Assembly (NCBI GenBank): GCA_034509755.1
Contig: CM067552.1
Coordinates: 12,061,001-12,125,000 of the forward strand
DNA length: 64,000 nt
Direction of reading: 5' to 3'
Source: Anisodus tanguticus
Taxonomy: Eukaryota > Streptophyta > Magnoliopsida > Solanales > Solanaceae
In this document: piece by piece, positions 1-11,009 of the stretch
How positions within the stretch are numbered: the stretch's first letter is position 1
Layout of the letters: the number at the start of each line of letters is the position of its first letter
Notes under the pieces: generated by a model
Databases searched by the model: none
What the model saw: the letters and a program-made list of their open reading frames with translations, nothing else
What the model was told of the DNA's origin: nothing
Translations under genes and position numbers: made by a program

Positions 1-881
1 AGTTCATACATGCAATATTGGAGCTAATGAAAAACCTTCCTTTATTGTGATTTGCAGTACATTCTAACAACTATTAAGATATTTCATTATGGTTACTATT
101 ATAACCACTTGATAAATTTTAATAGGCAATCAAATGCCTTGTTTTTTTATAACCATCTATTATCCGAAACCTATTGACCTGACTAATCCAGATTTACGCC
201 GCATTAGGCCATTCAACGGAGAAGTTCTCTTTACTAAGGATTTCTCCATTTTCGGTGCGCGAACCTGAGATCTCTAGTTAAGTGTGAAGGAATCTCATCC
301 ATTCAGGACTGGCGCATACTAGTTGCTATTGTATGGATAATGGAGTTGAAGTGAAGTGTTAGTGTGATGCTTGAGGTTTGGAGTAATAATTTTTTATTTT
401 GTGATTTGTTCAACTATTAATGATAAGGAAACAAAAGAAGATTGATCAAAATAACGTTCTTATTCTATCTGTTTATTTCTATTAATTATGACCTTATGAT
501 ATATGAAATGTCAAGAGTTTCTTGCAACACTTTGGTTATTAAGGCATTCTCTTTAGTCTAGTAACTAGAATCAATTGCTTGACCTATAATATGAGATAGA
601 TTTTTCACATTATCTAGATAATCCAAGCATGTTTTGTATTTGAAACCATTACTTTGGTTGTTGAGTATGCGTATCAAAATCTTCTAGTTTTGTATTTTGT
701 ATGTTCATGTCTTTCAGCTATCAAATGCAGCAAATTCCAACTGTTCCTCCAGAGTGGAATTAAAGAGTATGTTTACATTTTCGTACACATTTGCAAGCCG
801 TATATTATTTAGTTGAAAATATTTTATAAGCTTTTGTTCTTTATAGGATGACAGACATGGTATAAACTTGGGGAGACCTAC
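1..881. repeat. Block A left flank of the MBD-exon inverted repeat
   Basis: This stretch matches 11977-12854 almost base for base with scattered substitutions and small indels, so it is the left end of a segmental duplication and probably continues left of the window. It is AT-rich. A short phrase near 718-760, preceded by a pyrimidine tract and CAG, could be read as a small exon, but I recognise no protein in it. Reading frames on the minus strand here (714-1055) are shared with the second copy but have no family resemblance I can name. I see no gene. Confidence 0.8.
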
Positions 882-2331
882 ACGAATGAAATCAAATCTT
901 TGTTTGCCTCCTTGGCCAAAACATCTGATGCGGGTATGTTTGTACCTTGGCTTAAAATATTCCGCATGTAGTTTATAAAATCTTTTGTCTTTGGCATTGA
1001 TAACGTTGAAAGTGTGAAAAGTTTTAAATTTTTTACCCCTAAGTACATTCAACATGCATTAAGATAATTTGTAAAAAGAAATTAACAAATCCAATAAAAA
1101 GATAAATTGCATTCATCGAAGAGCACATGCTCATATTTAATTCGTGGAATTTGTAAATCCCTTTTCTTTTGGATTAATACATGCCTATCATACACCTCAA
1201 ACTCCTATTTCTAGATAGGCTTCATTGAGAAGCTTAAAGGGAATAACTTTTATACTCTGTATATGACAATTAGTTTGTACCTGATTGGTTAATAGTGTCT
1301 TCCAGTTTAATTTTGAAGATTAGATTCATTATCAATTAGAAATTGATATAGGAAAATGACACTAGGTAAACTAACGTGGAAGGAATATGAAATAAGCACC
1401 CAAATTTCAAACTTAGATTCAACAAATTATAAGTGTTTTGACTGCTTTGAACTCGCGTCTTCTCTTTAGATGAATCACCATGAGAAGTTCTCGCAATAAT
1501 CATATAGGCAACACTTCAAATGTCTTTTAAAGATAGATTTTACAATGTTCCCAACTAGCTTCTGATTCAGGCTTACTTGTTTTAGTTGCAGAATGAGAAG
1601 AGTAAGAAGGTTGTAGAGCTGATATAAAAAATATGCATTTACTACATACACTTGCATAGAAAAGGCAAAACTGGATTATCGAGAATATGTCTCGTCCACA
1701 TGGTTTAAGAATGGATTGGGTAAGTTTAAGATCGATTTCCTTTTAATTTTATTTTAAACCACTTTTTAGTGAATAATATGATGGTGCATGTGGCTTTCTT
1801 GCCAACAATCTTTTATTGTTTGCTACTTATAATTATATGAGTATGATTGAAAATTTTCTTTTTATAATTGAGTTGATGAACTATGTCTTTGACTTTAATT
1901 ATAAGGGGTATAATTACTAAAATTGATGAACTACGTACTTTGTATTTATAAGAGTGTAATTCTTCTTTTCTCTTGCATCTTAAAGTGCACATTTGATGTG
2001 ATTGTGAGAAAACTAGCATTTAACAATTGTTTGACAAAAAGGTCCACCATCATTTGAAGACAAAGGAAATATTTAGATCATCACATGATTTATCAGAACG
2101 CCACTCACGAGTTGTTTCACAATAAAAGGGTTGTTCCAATATGTGTTCCCTTATTTCTTCATACTTCTCCTTTGTAGGTATGTATCGCCATTTAAAACAT
2201 CTATCACACTACACAACGAATGCCCCTACAAATGGCAAAACCTTAGATGTATAATTTGGTAAGGAGTTTCTTCAAGCACGGAGAGGTTTAACGTCATTAG
2301 CTGTGACAATATGATCATAAAACACTAACTC
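882..2331. repeat. Left arm of inverted repeat, block A
   Basis: Homologous to the left arm at 12855-14303. Its inner end, about 1950-2331, is the reverse complement of 2369-2727, separated by a 37-bp spacer. The inner 300 bp hold a minus-strand copy of an MBD-type CW zinc-finger exon. The outer part is AT-rich, intron-like sequence. In block B the equivalent arm pairs over its full length with a right arm. Here the partner has been cut short by a copia fragment, so only about 360 bp of pairing remains. Confidence 0.8.
2040..2240 (-). pseudogene. CW zinc-finger exon of an MBD-type protein, left-arm copy (A), broken
   Basis: On the minus strand this reads as the CW (Cys-Trp) zinc-finger exon found in plant methyl-CpG-binding-domain proteins of the MBD2/4/12 kind: a CDRCFKWR core, then an IPTKEK/EEIRE helix and a final Cys before an Asp-rich end. 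In this copy a TAG stop lies one codon before the first zinc-binding Cys, so the exon cannot be translated through. It is one of four copies in the window (two arms in two blocks). The MBD domain itself, which follows in real family members, is absent. Family assignment rests on my recognition of the motif. Confidence 0.65.
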
Positions 2332-2368
2332 AAAATGAGTTCATTTGAGCATGGAGAGGTTTCCTTTT

Positions 2369-2650
2369 GAGTTGGTATTTTATGATAATGTTGTCGCTGC
2401 TATTGAAGTTCAACCTCTCCGTGCTCAAATAAACTCCTTACCAAATTATACATCTAGGGTTTTGCCATTTGTAGGGGCATTCCTTGTGCAGTGTGATAGA
2501 TATTTCAAATGGCGGTACATACCTACAAAGGAGAAGCATGAAAAAAATAAGAGAACACATATTGGAACAACTCTTCTATTGTGAAACAACTCGTGAGTGG
2601 CGTTCAGATAAATCATGTGATAATCTAAACATTTCCTTTGTCTTCAAATG
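2369..2650 (+). pseudogene. CW zinc-finger exon of an MBD-type protein, right-arm copy (A), broken
   Basis: Plus-strand copy of the same CW exon. The lead-in phrase before the finger (ending LPFVGAF) is present. The second zinc-binding Cys of the CxxC pair is Tyr here (TGT to TAT), and a small indel after KEKHE shifts the frame and ends the reading early. The intact equivalent is at 14344-14622. No MBD domain, promoter or further exon is seen, so this is a captured exon rather than a gene. Confidence 0.65.
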
Positions 2651-2727
2651 ATGGTAGAACTTTTTGTCAAACAATTGTTAAATGCTAGTATTCTCACAAT
2701 CACATCAAATGTACACTTTAAGATGCA
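2369..2727. repeat. Truncated right arm of inverted repeat, block A
   Basis: Reverse complement of about 1950-2331 and homologous to the first 380 bp of the block B right arm (from 14341). Similarity stops at about 2727, where the sequence becomes integrase sequence of the minus-strand copia. The block B arm continues for another kilobase beyond the same point. The break carries a short shared AGAG next to TTATG at the copia side. Confidence 0.8.
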
Positions 2728-3840
2728 AGAGTTATGTTCATCCTCTCCGCTAAACCATTTAATTGAGAAGTCTTGGGAGGAGTTTTCTGATGCCGAATAC
2801 CATGCTCTCTGTAATAATTATCAAAAGGACCAATATATTCACCACCATTGTCTGAGCGGATGCATTTTATTTTCTTCCATGTCTGTCTCTCAAGCAGGGC
2901 ATGTAAAGTCTTGAACACACTAAATACTTGATCCTTGAACTTCAAAGGATATACTCAGAGTTTGCGAGAATGATCATCAATAAAAGTCACACAGTAAAGT
3001 GCACCACCAATAAACCTTACTTGAAAAGGACCACACAAATCAGAATGTACCAACTCCAGCAAATCAAGTTTTCGTGAAGGCGAATGACTCTAAAAAGAAT
3101 TTTTTTTATGTTTTCCGGCTAAGCAATTAACACATCTCTTTAACTTTGCTTGTTTCACTCCAGAAAGCAAATTCTTCTTAGCCAAACTATCAATCCCCTT
3201 CTCGCTTATATGACTCAGCCTTCTATGCCATTACTCTGATAAAGTATCATTCTCCACCAAATTTACTGAGTCTCTACAAATGGAGCCCTGAAATAAGTAC
3301 AAGTCAGATATCTTGTCACCTCGAGCCACAACCATTGAACATCTAAGAAGCTTTCATTGGCCACCACCAAGGGTTTGATCATAACCCTCATCATCAATCA
3401 TTCCTACAGAAATTAAATTCAGACGAACATCTGGAGCATGTTTAACATTGTTAAGAACCAACCTCAAACCATTCTTACTTTTCAAGCAAACTGTACCAAT
3501 GCCCAACTTGTTATTTTTAGTCTTCAAAGCATAAAGTGTCTCGAGTTTATCCCATAAACTTCTAACATGTGTCTCATTCACAATATGATTACACACATTA
3601 TCTTCAACCCATTGTCTGATATAACCACAAATATGTTGGTGCTCAAATTCTCAATCTTCATCATTCATATACTCGGACTTATTAGAAGCAAACACATGTA
3701 AATGCATTTTCTTGACAAATAGAAGATCTTTCATCTTGCCTTTCCAAATATGATAATTATTTCCATTTAAACAAACCATCTTGCTCATATTTGTCTCCAT
3801 CATTCAAATAGACAATCAATGCAATCAAATACAACTACAA

Positions 3841-3853
3841 GCTCTGATACTAC
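3841..3853 (-). other. Copia primer-binding site (initiator tRNA-Met type), block A
   Basis: The minus strand reads GTAGTATCAGAGC, one base from the TGGTATCAGAGC-type sequence complementary to initiator tRNA-Met that most plant copia elements use to prime reverse transcription. It sits two bases from the LTR end. The same site occurs in block B at 20505-20517. Confidence 0.8.
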
Positions 3854-3855
3854 TT

Positions 3856-4609
3856 TGTTGGGAAGAATCGAGCAATAACCAAATTGTATGACAAAGTAAA
3901 TGCGGAAGGATACCCAAATCAAAAAACTTTTCACACTATTTAAATAAGAGGAGAAAACTAATTTCAAATACAAAGAGATATATGGGCAGCAGCTATACCA
4001 ACAATAAAATACCAAAGCAAGCAAAAAGTAGATCGAATGCAAGAGACACCAAATTTACGTGAAAAACCCCTTCAATGTGAAGAGGAAACAACCACGGGAC
4101 CTCCGCCAACAAAATCTCCACTAAAATCAACAAGAGTTACAACAATTTTCTCCAAATGGCTACAACATCAACGCCTAAGACGACGCAATAATACATAAAA
4201 TATAGCACCAAAACTAGTGAAGAAATGAGAAATCACCTCCAAAAATGAGTTACTGTTCGTGCTCTAAACTCTGGAACTACATACCACAAAATCCAATCTT
4301 CGTTGAAATCGACGAACAGGATGTTGAGAACCCCTAGTTCAAATTTGACCACGATCCAACAGTTAACGAAACAAAAACGTTGATTGACGCGGACTGCTGT
4401 AGCAAATTTTCAATGTGCGAAAATCACCTTTTCTCTCTCAAGTTTTCTCTCTATATGACTGCTATGAATTCACTCTTGTGTATATGAAATAAGACCTAAG
4501 TTAATCCTATATATAGTCAGTTTTAGGACAAAAGTGGACTGATTCAAATTGGATTGGGTCTTATTAATCCAATTCCACATAGAAAGGGAAAACTCAAAAA
4601 AGCCCAACA
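3856..4609 (-). repeat. Copia LTR, block A (5' LTR of the minus-strand element)
   Basis: On the minus strand the LTR begins TGTTGGGC at 4609 and ends CTTCCCAACA at 3856, giving the usual TG...CA ends inside a short inverted repeat, about 754 bp. The primer-binding site follows two bases later. The right neighbour is laccase intron sequence, so the element inserted into the laccase gene downstream of exon 3. The partner LTR is not present, so the target duplication cannot be confirmed. Confidence 0.8.
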
Positions 4610-4817
4610 ACTCAGACTTTATATGTCTTAAAAATTCACTAAATAATTAAAAATAATGGATTTCAAATCATGTTAATTAAATGAACTGTGGTAGAAGTCC
4701 AAAAGAACTTAAAATATATGTACAAGGCTTTAATATGTTTTATTTCTTTTGTTTATCAATATCAATAATGCAATTCAAAAAATAAAATGAGGAATATAGG
4801 AAGGGTTAGTTAAGTAC
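4610..4817. other. Laccase intron 3 remnant between copia LTR and exon 3
   Basis: AT-rich sequence between the copia LTR end and the donor site of laccase exon 3 (minus-strand GTACTT at 4812-4817). It is the start of intron 3, cut by the copia insertion. No coding content. Confidence 0.55.
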
Positions 4818-6726
4818 CTAAGAGGATGGGGACTTCCTTGTAAGGTTTAGGGAAAGGATAAGAACGGCCCCGTTTAGGGCGGATGATGAGGGCACCATGA
4901 ACTGTGGCTCGTAACCATGACACGTGTGCATGCCACCACAGAGTTCCTTCCTGACCCGTTAGGTTAAACCTGTACTTGTAGATATTCCCGGGTCGGATCT
5001 CAAATTCGGGTTCGTCCGCCCACCCGCTCAATAGCTGGAAAACTCCGTGCCTATGTATAACATAAAAATAAATTTTAGAGTTCATTATTTATATACTTAT
5101 TGTTAAAATTAAAGATCATGTTACTAGATATCAGGTTGTTTAGAATTTAATTAACTACAAGCATGTGTGAGTTGGTAACATGAAAAAGAATGAAATCGAC
5201 CTACCAAAAATTGGTTAGAAAACACTAATACAAAGTATTAAAAAACTTTGCTCATTTAATAAATATTACTACTAAATTAATAATGCGTCGATCATGCAAG
5301 TGACAACATAATACTTTTAAGTTTAGCTCTTTTTTAATTAATCTTTACTTTAACAAACTGTAAAATAAACTATTGATTACTGACGTCTTCTTAAATGTAA
5401 TATTTTAAATCTCAACACCAAGATTTGATTATGTGAATCCACCGTGTATCAATGAAAGAGATCAATTATTAATGATTTCAAATTGTCCTTGTTTTTACCC
5501 ATATAAAGAACCAACAACCACTTTGCACGATTGAGACATCACGAGACAAAAATAAAAAATTATGTCAATGAAAAGGAAATTTGAAAGGAAAAAAAAAAAA
5601 GGATTTGACACATGTTCTAGTTCTTGTAGAAACTACACGCTACTCTTTACAAATGTTTGCAGTATTCATTAGTATTTGATAATCTAATAATGCAAGATAC
5701 GACTTACTATTAAACAAGTTAAAATTTATATTAATAGTAATCAAATTATTTATATTGTTGTATACAAGATAAATGCTTAAGTAGGACATATATATCAATG
5801 AATAGTGAGATCGTATGGTGATTTGTTGAAGACATGAACGACAAGGGTGTCTCCCTCTCGTACATGTAGATTTGGACCAGGAAGACTTCCATTTACTGCG
5901 GTTTATTGTAAGGTTTTGCACCTACACCAACCAAATACATCAACATATCATTCACAAAAATATTTACCAAATTAAGGAATAAAAGTCTTCCTTTTTCTAA
6001 CAGCTAGATTAAGGTGAAAACAGTACTAGAATACGTGTCAACAAGTGATAGTTTACGTACATTTATATTTACTGGATATATGCATGCATCCAAATATTAT
6101 TTTAAAGAAATATTTTAGATAGAGTTGAAGAGGGAAAAAAAGCTTTCTAAAAGAAATGATGGAAATGTATTAAAACCAACAGTTGCACATGCCTACGGTA
6201 TCAAATGCTTCGTCTAGTGCAACGAACAAAAACCAACATTATTTTCTTCGTGAAAGACATTGAACTACTACTTCGTTTCATTTTATAGGGTGGTGTTTCA
6301 TTGAACACGACTATAGTTTTTTTCTTAAAAAAACTTTTGACACATATCAAAAGTACTTAGAACTTGTTGTTTTCAATATGTCATCACATTTCCATGACTA
6401 TAACAACATGTTATTAAAGGAAAATGAATAGTGTAAACTTAAAAGATTTTCATATTTTAAAAAGTGTCTGTTCTCTTTTAGACATACTAAAATAGTAAAA
6501 AAAGCAAGAATGTGCTAATTTTTGCGGACACAAGGTGTAACTTTCATGACTGTTTTCTCAACACACAATTGAGGGTGATAAAGGAGAATCTAATTTACAT
6601 AGGAAATAAATAGGAGAAGTTTACATGAAAAGAATGCTCAATAACTTCAGCAGAAACCATTGATGAAGAAGCAAGAAGAGCAATGGCACATGCAAACAAG
6701 AAAACATGCAGATGCGCCATTGCCAT
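4818..6726 (-). pseudogene. Laccase (multicopper oxidase) 5' part, exons 1-3, block A
   Basis: Exon 1 (6625-6726) encodes 34 residues: a hydrophobic secretion signal (MAMAHLHVFLFACAIALLAS) ending near SAEVIEHSFH. Its donor GTAAAC is normal. Exon 2 (5796-5921) starts VQNLTINR after a good TAG acceptor and carries the PGPNLHVREGDTLVVHVFNKSPYDLTIH region. It is 126 nt against 152 in block B, a 26-bp deletion that breaks frame. Exon 3 (4818-5050) has HGVFQL and the copper-binding WWHAH motif with SWLRATVHGALIIRP. It is 12 nt short of the usual 245-nt laccase exon, missing the conserved VTQC region. The exon 2 donor reads AT instead of GT. Laccases are apoplastic copper oxidases acting on monolignols and phenolics. 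Later exons with the other copper sites are absent. Confidence 0.85.
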
Positions 6727-6876
6727 AAAGAGGAAAAAATTACAACTCAACTATGAGTTAAGACTCGGAGAATATGATGGGAGACGAGGATGGCAAGTGA
6801 TCCATCTATATAATAAAATGGTTGTAATTGTATAATTAAGAAAGACTTGAGAAAGCCACAAGGCGGAAATTAAATA
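6727..6876 (-). promoter_or_regulatory. Laccase upstream region with TATA-like box, block A
   Basis: The minus-strand sequence upstream of the laccase ATG contains a TATTATATAG-like box about 85 bp before the start codon (near 6806-6817), preceded by AT-rich sequence. The same stretch lies at 22188-22331 in block B. In block A it ends at a Stowaway element, in block B at a copia LTR. Promoter activity is inferred from position only. Confidence 0.4.
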
Positions 6877-7090
6877 CTCACTCTGTCTTATTTTAAGTGT
6901 CTTACTTTTCTTTTTTATTTGTCTAAAAAAGAGTGTCTCTTTCTATATTTAGTAAGTTTTGGTAAATTTATAACCACAAGATATAAAGGGCTACACACCT
7001 TTAATTTAAGACAACAAGATTTATTTTTTTTCTTTATTTCTTAAACTCATGTCTAATCAAACTAAGACACTTAAATTGGGACCGAGGGAG
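6877..7090. mobile_element. Stowaway-type MITE
   Basis: A 214-bp element whose ends are imperfect inverted repeats: left CTCACTCTGTCTTATTTTAA and, on the opposite strand at the right end, CTCCCTCGGTCCCAATTTAA, both continuing GTGTC. These are the typical Stowaway (Tc1/mariner-derived) termini. TA dinucleotides flank it at 6875-6876 and 7091-7092, the expected target duplication. It has no coding capacity. It lies at the edge of the segment shared by blocks A and B. Confidence 0.85.
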
Positions 7091-7202
7091 TATATGTTTT
7101 TTTATTGAGAATAGGTATATCCTCTCTCTTAGTTAGCTTTCCGTTTTCTTTTTTGTTTTAATATAAATAATACCTCTTTGAATATGGTCTATATATAAAA
7201 TA

Positions 7203-8463
7203 CAGAAAAGGGTCAAAATGCCCTCAAAGTATATGAAATCTACAACATTTGCCATTCGTTAATAGTTTGACTCAATCATACCCTTATCGAGTTATCGTTA
7301 CTTAATTGGGCCAAACAAAATCTTATTTTACATGAAACTTAATTGAGCATAATTAGAGACAAATAAGAGCGTATTAGGATCTACACACATACATTAAAGG
7401 TATATCTAATCCAATTTAGTTTCTACGTTTGAAAAAACTTGGTTAAACTGTAGTAAATTTTCTGTAGGTGAGAAATTCACTACAACTTAACCAAGTTGCT
7501 TCACAAATGCAACTTCGCAAGTTATTGCATAATTGCAGTCAGAAACTAAATGGGATTAAATATGCGCTTAATGTAGGGGTGTGCAAAAACCGGTTAAATC
7601 GATAAATCGAACCGAAAAAAATATTATTGATTTATTGGTATTGGGTTATTGAGTTAATGATTTTTAAACGGTTTTATAATTTCTTTTATTGGACTATCGG
7701 TTCGGTTTTCAATTTTTAAATTTTTATTAACGGTTAAACCGATAACCCAATAAGATCCTATTAAAATTACTTTTTTGTCCCTAATTATATAAAAGTGGAT
7801 TTAGTAAAAACCATATTGGGCTATTCCTATTCTTATTCCTATTCAGCTATCTCGACCAGTCCATTTCTCTGATCTCACAAACTAGGGCTGCTTTTGATGA
7901 ATATATAGATTTTCTTTTACTAAGTAATTGTTTTTTTATATTCTAGTTTCCATTATGCAAGAAATAGCTTCCAATGTCATTCATTTGAATAAGTTTGTTT
8001 TTACATTGGACTTTCATCCAAATATTGATTAATTAATTGGCAACAAAAAAGAATCCAGTTTGTTTTGTTCCTCTGAGGTCATAGTTGATGTTAAAAAAAT
8101 ATTTAAAATAGCATGACATTTTCTTATTAGTTAAATCGAATCGTTAAGAAAAGCTAACCGATAAATCGAAAATCAATAACAAATAACTTATTGATTTTGT
8201 TATAGGTTTAGCATATTTACTAACCGAATCGATAATATACAAAATTGAACCGGACCGATCGATAAACAACCCTACCCTTAATGTATGTAGGTCCAAATAT
8301 GCCCTTATCAATCTTCTCATTATCCTTAGTTAATTAGTTTCACGTGAAATAAGGGCATTTTGGCCCAATTAAGTAACGACATGGGCATGGTTGGACCAAA
8401 ATATTAACAGAAGGAAAATACTATGAATTTTACATACTTTAGGGGCATTTTTTACTCTTTTCC
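7203..8463. mobile_element. Foldback (Mutator-like MITE type) element, split by a hAT element
   Basis: With the nested hAT element removed, the two halves (7203 to about 7464, and about 7466-7574 plus 8285-8463) are reverse complements. The ends match GAAAAGGGTCAAAATGCCC against GAAAAGAGTAAAAAATGCCC, the middles match around the AATTGGGCC and TTTAGTTTCT stretches, and the centre is a hairpin of CTTGGTTAA against TTAACCAAG. Such long-arm, non-coding elements are usually classed as Mutator-like MITEs or foldbacks. I could not find a convincing 9-bp target duplication, so the class is tentative. Confidence 0.75.
7575..8276. mobile_element. hAT-type non-autonomous element with 8-bp target duplication
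   Basis: Flanked by perfect 8-bp direct repeats CTTAATGT at 7567-7574 and 8277-8284, the target length of hAT transposons. The ends are AGGGGTGTGCAAAAACCGG and, on the opposite strand, GGTAGGGTTG followed by GATCGGTCCGG, a short imperfect inverted repeat. The interior is rich in AACCGATAA-type phrases in both orientations and has no coding sequence. It inserted into the right arm of the foldback element, so it is the younger of the two. Confidence 0.85.
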
Positions 8464-8469
8464 GTTCAA

Positions 8470-11009
8470 AAGATGAAAATAATTTAATGTTAATCTTTCA
8501 ATTTTATCCTTAATGATATAATGTATAGCCACACAAATATTTATAATTTATGTGAAGCCATAAATTTTAAAAGTAATTTCTTCTAAATGCATCGCATAAA
8601 TTAGGATAAGAATAGTAACGATCGGCATAGTCCCAAGATTCACTCGTGATAGGAACAGAGTCTGCAAATAAAAGGGTGTAGCAAGTGTAGTGTGAGTACG
8701 AAAAATAACATATACTCAGCAGCAGCATTGACCAACCCTAGTTAAAACGGAGACGAGGGTTGATCTCCCAAATACTACTTCCACACTTAACTACTATTAG
8801 TCTGATATAATGATAAAGCCCATAACCACAAGTTTCAATCCAGATATAAGAAGTCTCTATGTCCTCAAATTTGTTCATGTAGTCAAGTAAGCATGATAGT
8901 GTGATTCAACAAGCAATTAGACAAGTCAACCAAACAAAGAAGTATTAAGCTGATGTGATATGCAAATGCTAAGTAAATGCAAGGCATTTTTCTCATCACC
9001 AGTACACCATTCAACTACTATGAATCGTGATCCATAGAGGACTCGCGAGGTCCATATATTACCCAGAATCATTTCCATTATGTTTCTTAGCCAATATTAG
9101 GTTTTCAATCGCATCACTTAGCCAATTTTAGGGTCACAACCTGTCTCTAGCCAGTCGGGCTCATTTTCAATGCATCACTCCATCCGAAAATATTTCCCCT
9201 CAGACCCCGCATATTTATCTACCAATATAATATGCATGAGATACTATATGAAGCATCAGTATGACATGCGTAATAGTAAAAAGCCAAGCTATGTAATAAA
9301 GATTCAATCTTTAGTCAAAATAAGCCATATTCGACCTTTAGCTTCTTTTCCACTTTTAAACGAGTATTTAGGAGTGATGACAACATGTAAACACAGAGAC
9401 GACATGTAATAAGCATAAAATCAACATATAACAGGTCTCATGCCCAATCATAATATCAATCTATGATATCACTAGTACCCAAAGCATGGCATTCAGACTC
9501 GACTATACAATTGAAATTGCACAAATACTCATGCCATGGCACCGGTATTCGATACAAGTGTCCGTCACCTCACAAGTATCTGGACCCCTTATTATCCCCA
9601 TTACACCCTCTTAATTAATTCATTAAGCCAATCACGACGCTTTAATTAAGGTCAAGAAAGTCTCTACTTGATTGATTTAGTAGTTCGATGGTCACAACGA
9701 AGTCTTGCCCTTACGTAGCGCCTCCGAATGATCCAAATCTATCCAAATATGAATTATACGTTAGCACATGATATTGTAGACACCATATCACTATACGGTA
9801 GTTTCGAAACCAAAAAGCCAGCCAAATATTAGATTTCAAACCTCGAATGGTAAAATGAGAAATAAGTCCAAAAATTAGTGTACCCATTATCTATGGAGTC
9901 TAAATACCAAAAATCAAACATTAATTCTATGATTGATTGAAGAATCTCCATTTTCCATCCTAGTGTTCATGAACCCAATTTCTCAACTTAAATCATGATT
10001 TCTAGCATGAAATTCCTTAATAATCGATGATATAGACGTAAAAGGATGATTAGAAACTTCCTACTTGAAGATTCTTGTAAAACCCCTCTAAAATACTCCA
10101 ATCCGGACTTCCAAGCTCCAAATATGAGAATAGAATGAATGAGATCATTTTTTAACATTTTAAATCTCTGAAACAATGCCTTCATTGCGATTGTGGGACC
10201 CACATCGCGATCATGAAGGCTAAAACCTGACCCGACCCAATTGCTCATCATGACTGCGTCGCTGGCCACAACGATCGCGAAGCTTGGTCATGTGACTCAT
10301 CGCGATAGCGACCTGATCCACGCGCTCACATAGAACAAAACCAACAGGTGCACATCTGGTGTGTTCCAAACTTGAAATCGACCCTCTAGATTCATTCGGG
10401 ACCTTCCGAACACAAACCAGTCCTAAATATGCAACGAACCTGCTCGCACACTCGAAACAATCATACAAGATCGTATTGACCCGATGTTGACCGAGGTTAA
10501 CTCTAAGTTTCTTAAAAGATAGATTTCCAACCAAAGGTCCAAAATACCCCCGAGTACCTCAGGAATTGAACCAATGACTCGACTAAGTCATAAACGATAT
10601 TTTGGATCTAATATAATCGACAAAACTTCAAAAAATACGTGTTTACCCTTAATGTTGACTTTAGTTTACTCAAGTTCTTTCTTTAACTGAAGAACTTCCT
10701 TGCCCGAAACTCACCCAAATCACTTGGGACTCGTTCCACCCAGCCATCTAAGTTAAAAATCACATTCTGGAACTAATAGAACCATCAAAATTCATTTTCG
10801 ACCGCATTTACTCAAAAGTATTTTTACTCAAACTTTTCAAACTTAGAACTTCAAAATTTCAAAACATCAATTTTCTTCCGTTATTTCCACCCGATTGCCT
10901 CGGGAATCGCGCCACCCATCCCCGCAAGTCAACTACACCAAAATGAAGCTAGGGAAAGGGTTATTTAAGAATAGACAAAATATCCAAAATGACCTAACAG
11001 GTCGTTACA
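8470..11009 (-). repeat. LTR-like non-coding repeat, probably Ty3/gypsy-derived
   Basis: No coding sequence. The right end, read on the minus strand, begins TGTAACGACCTGTTAGGTCATTTTG, a form I associate with the start of long gypsy LTRs in Solanaceae. Around 10180-10320 there are repeated ATCGCGA/CGATCGCGA phrases. Near 8730-8760 is a CTCAGCAGCAGCATTGACC phrase that also recurs in such repeats. The left boundary is not clear and no target duplication was found. A solo LTR of about 2.4 kb is my best guess, from memory of similar sequences only. Confidence 0.4.

Larger units (their letters stand above)
2728..4609 (-). mobile_element. Ty1/copia element fragment, block A (integrase, protease remnants and one LTR)
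   Basis: Minus-strand copia remnant. From right to left it has an LTR (3856-4609), a primer-binding site, gag-side sequence (3600-3850), a protease-downstream piece (3354-3500) and part of the integrase core (2728-2945) with the IRSDNGGEY catalytic-Asp region and the ERMN catalytic-Glu region. Compared with block B (18071-21145) it lacks the segment equivalent to about 19489-20168, joined near 3508, which removes the zinc knuckle and protease active site. Everything beyond the integrase is also missing, since the left end abuts the MBD inverted repeat at 2727. Family: Tork/Tnt1-like by integrase style. Long dead. Confidence 0.85.

Noticed and set aside
714..1055. 113-residue minus-strand frame in block A (also 12783-13028)
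   Set aside because: Shared by the two copies through duplication. The sequence has no recognisable domain, and the second copy is frameshifted.
9170..9409. 79-residue plus-strand frame
   Set aside because: Lies in a non-coding repeat-like region, has no family resemblance and no splice or promoter context.
10220..10534. 104-residue minus-strand frame in the ATCGCGA-rich patch
   Set aside because: Open because the patch is GC-richer. Arg/Ser-rich composition with no domain, inside a probable LTR.
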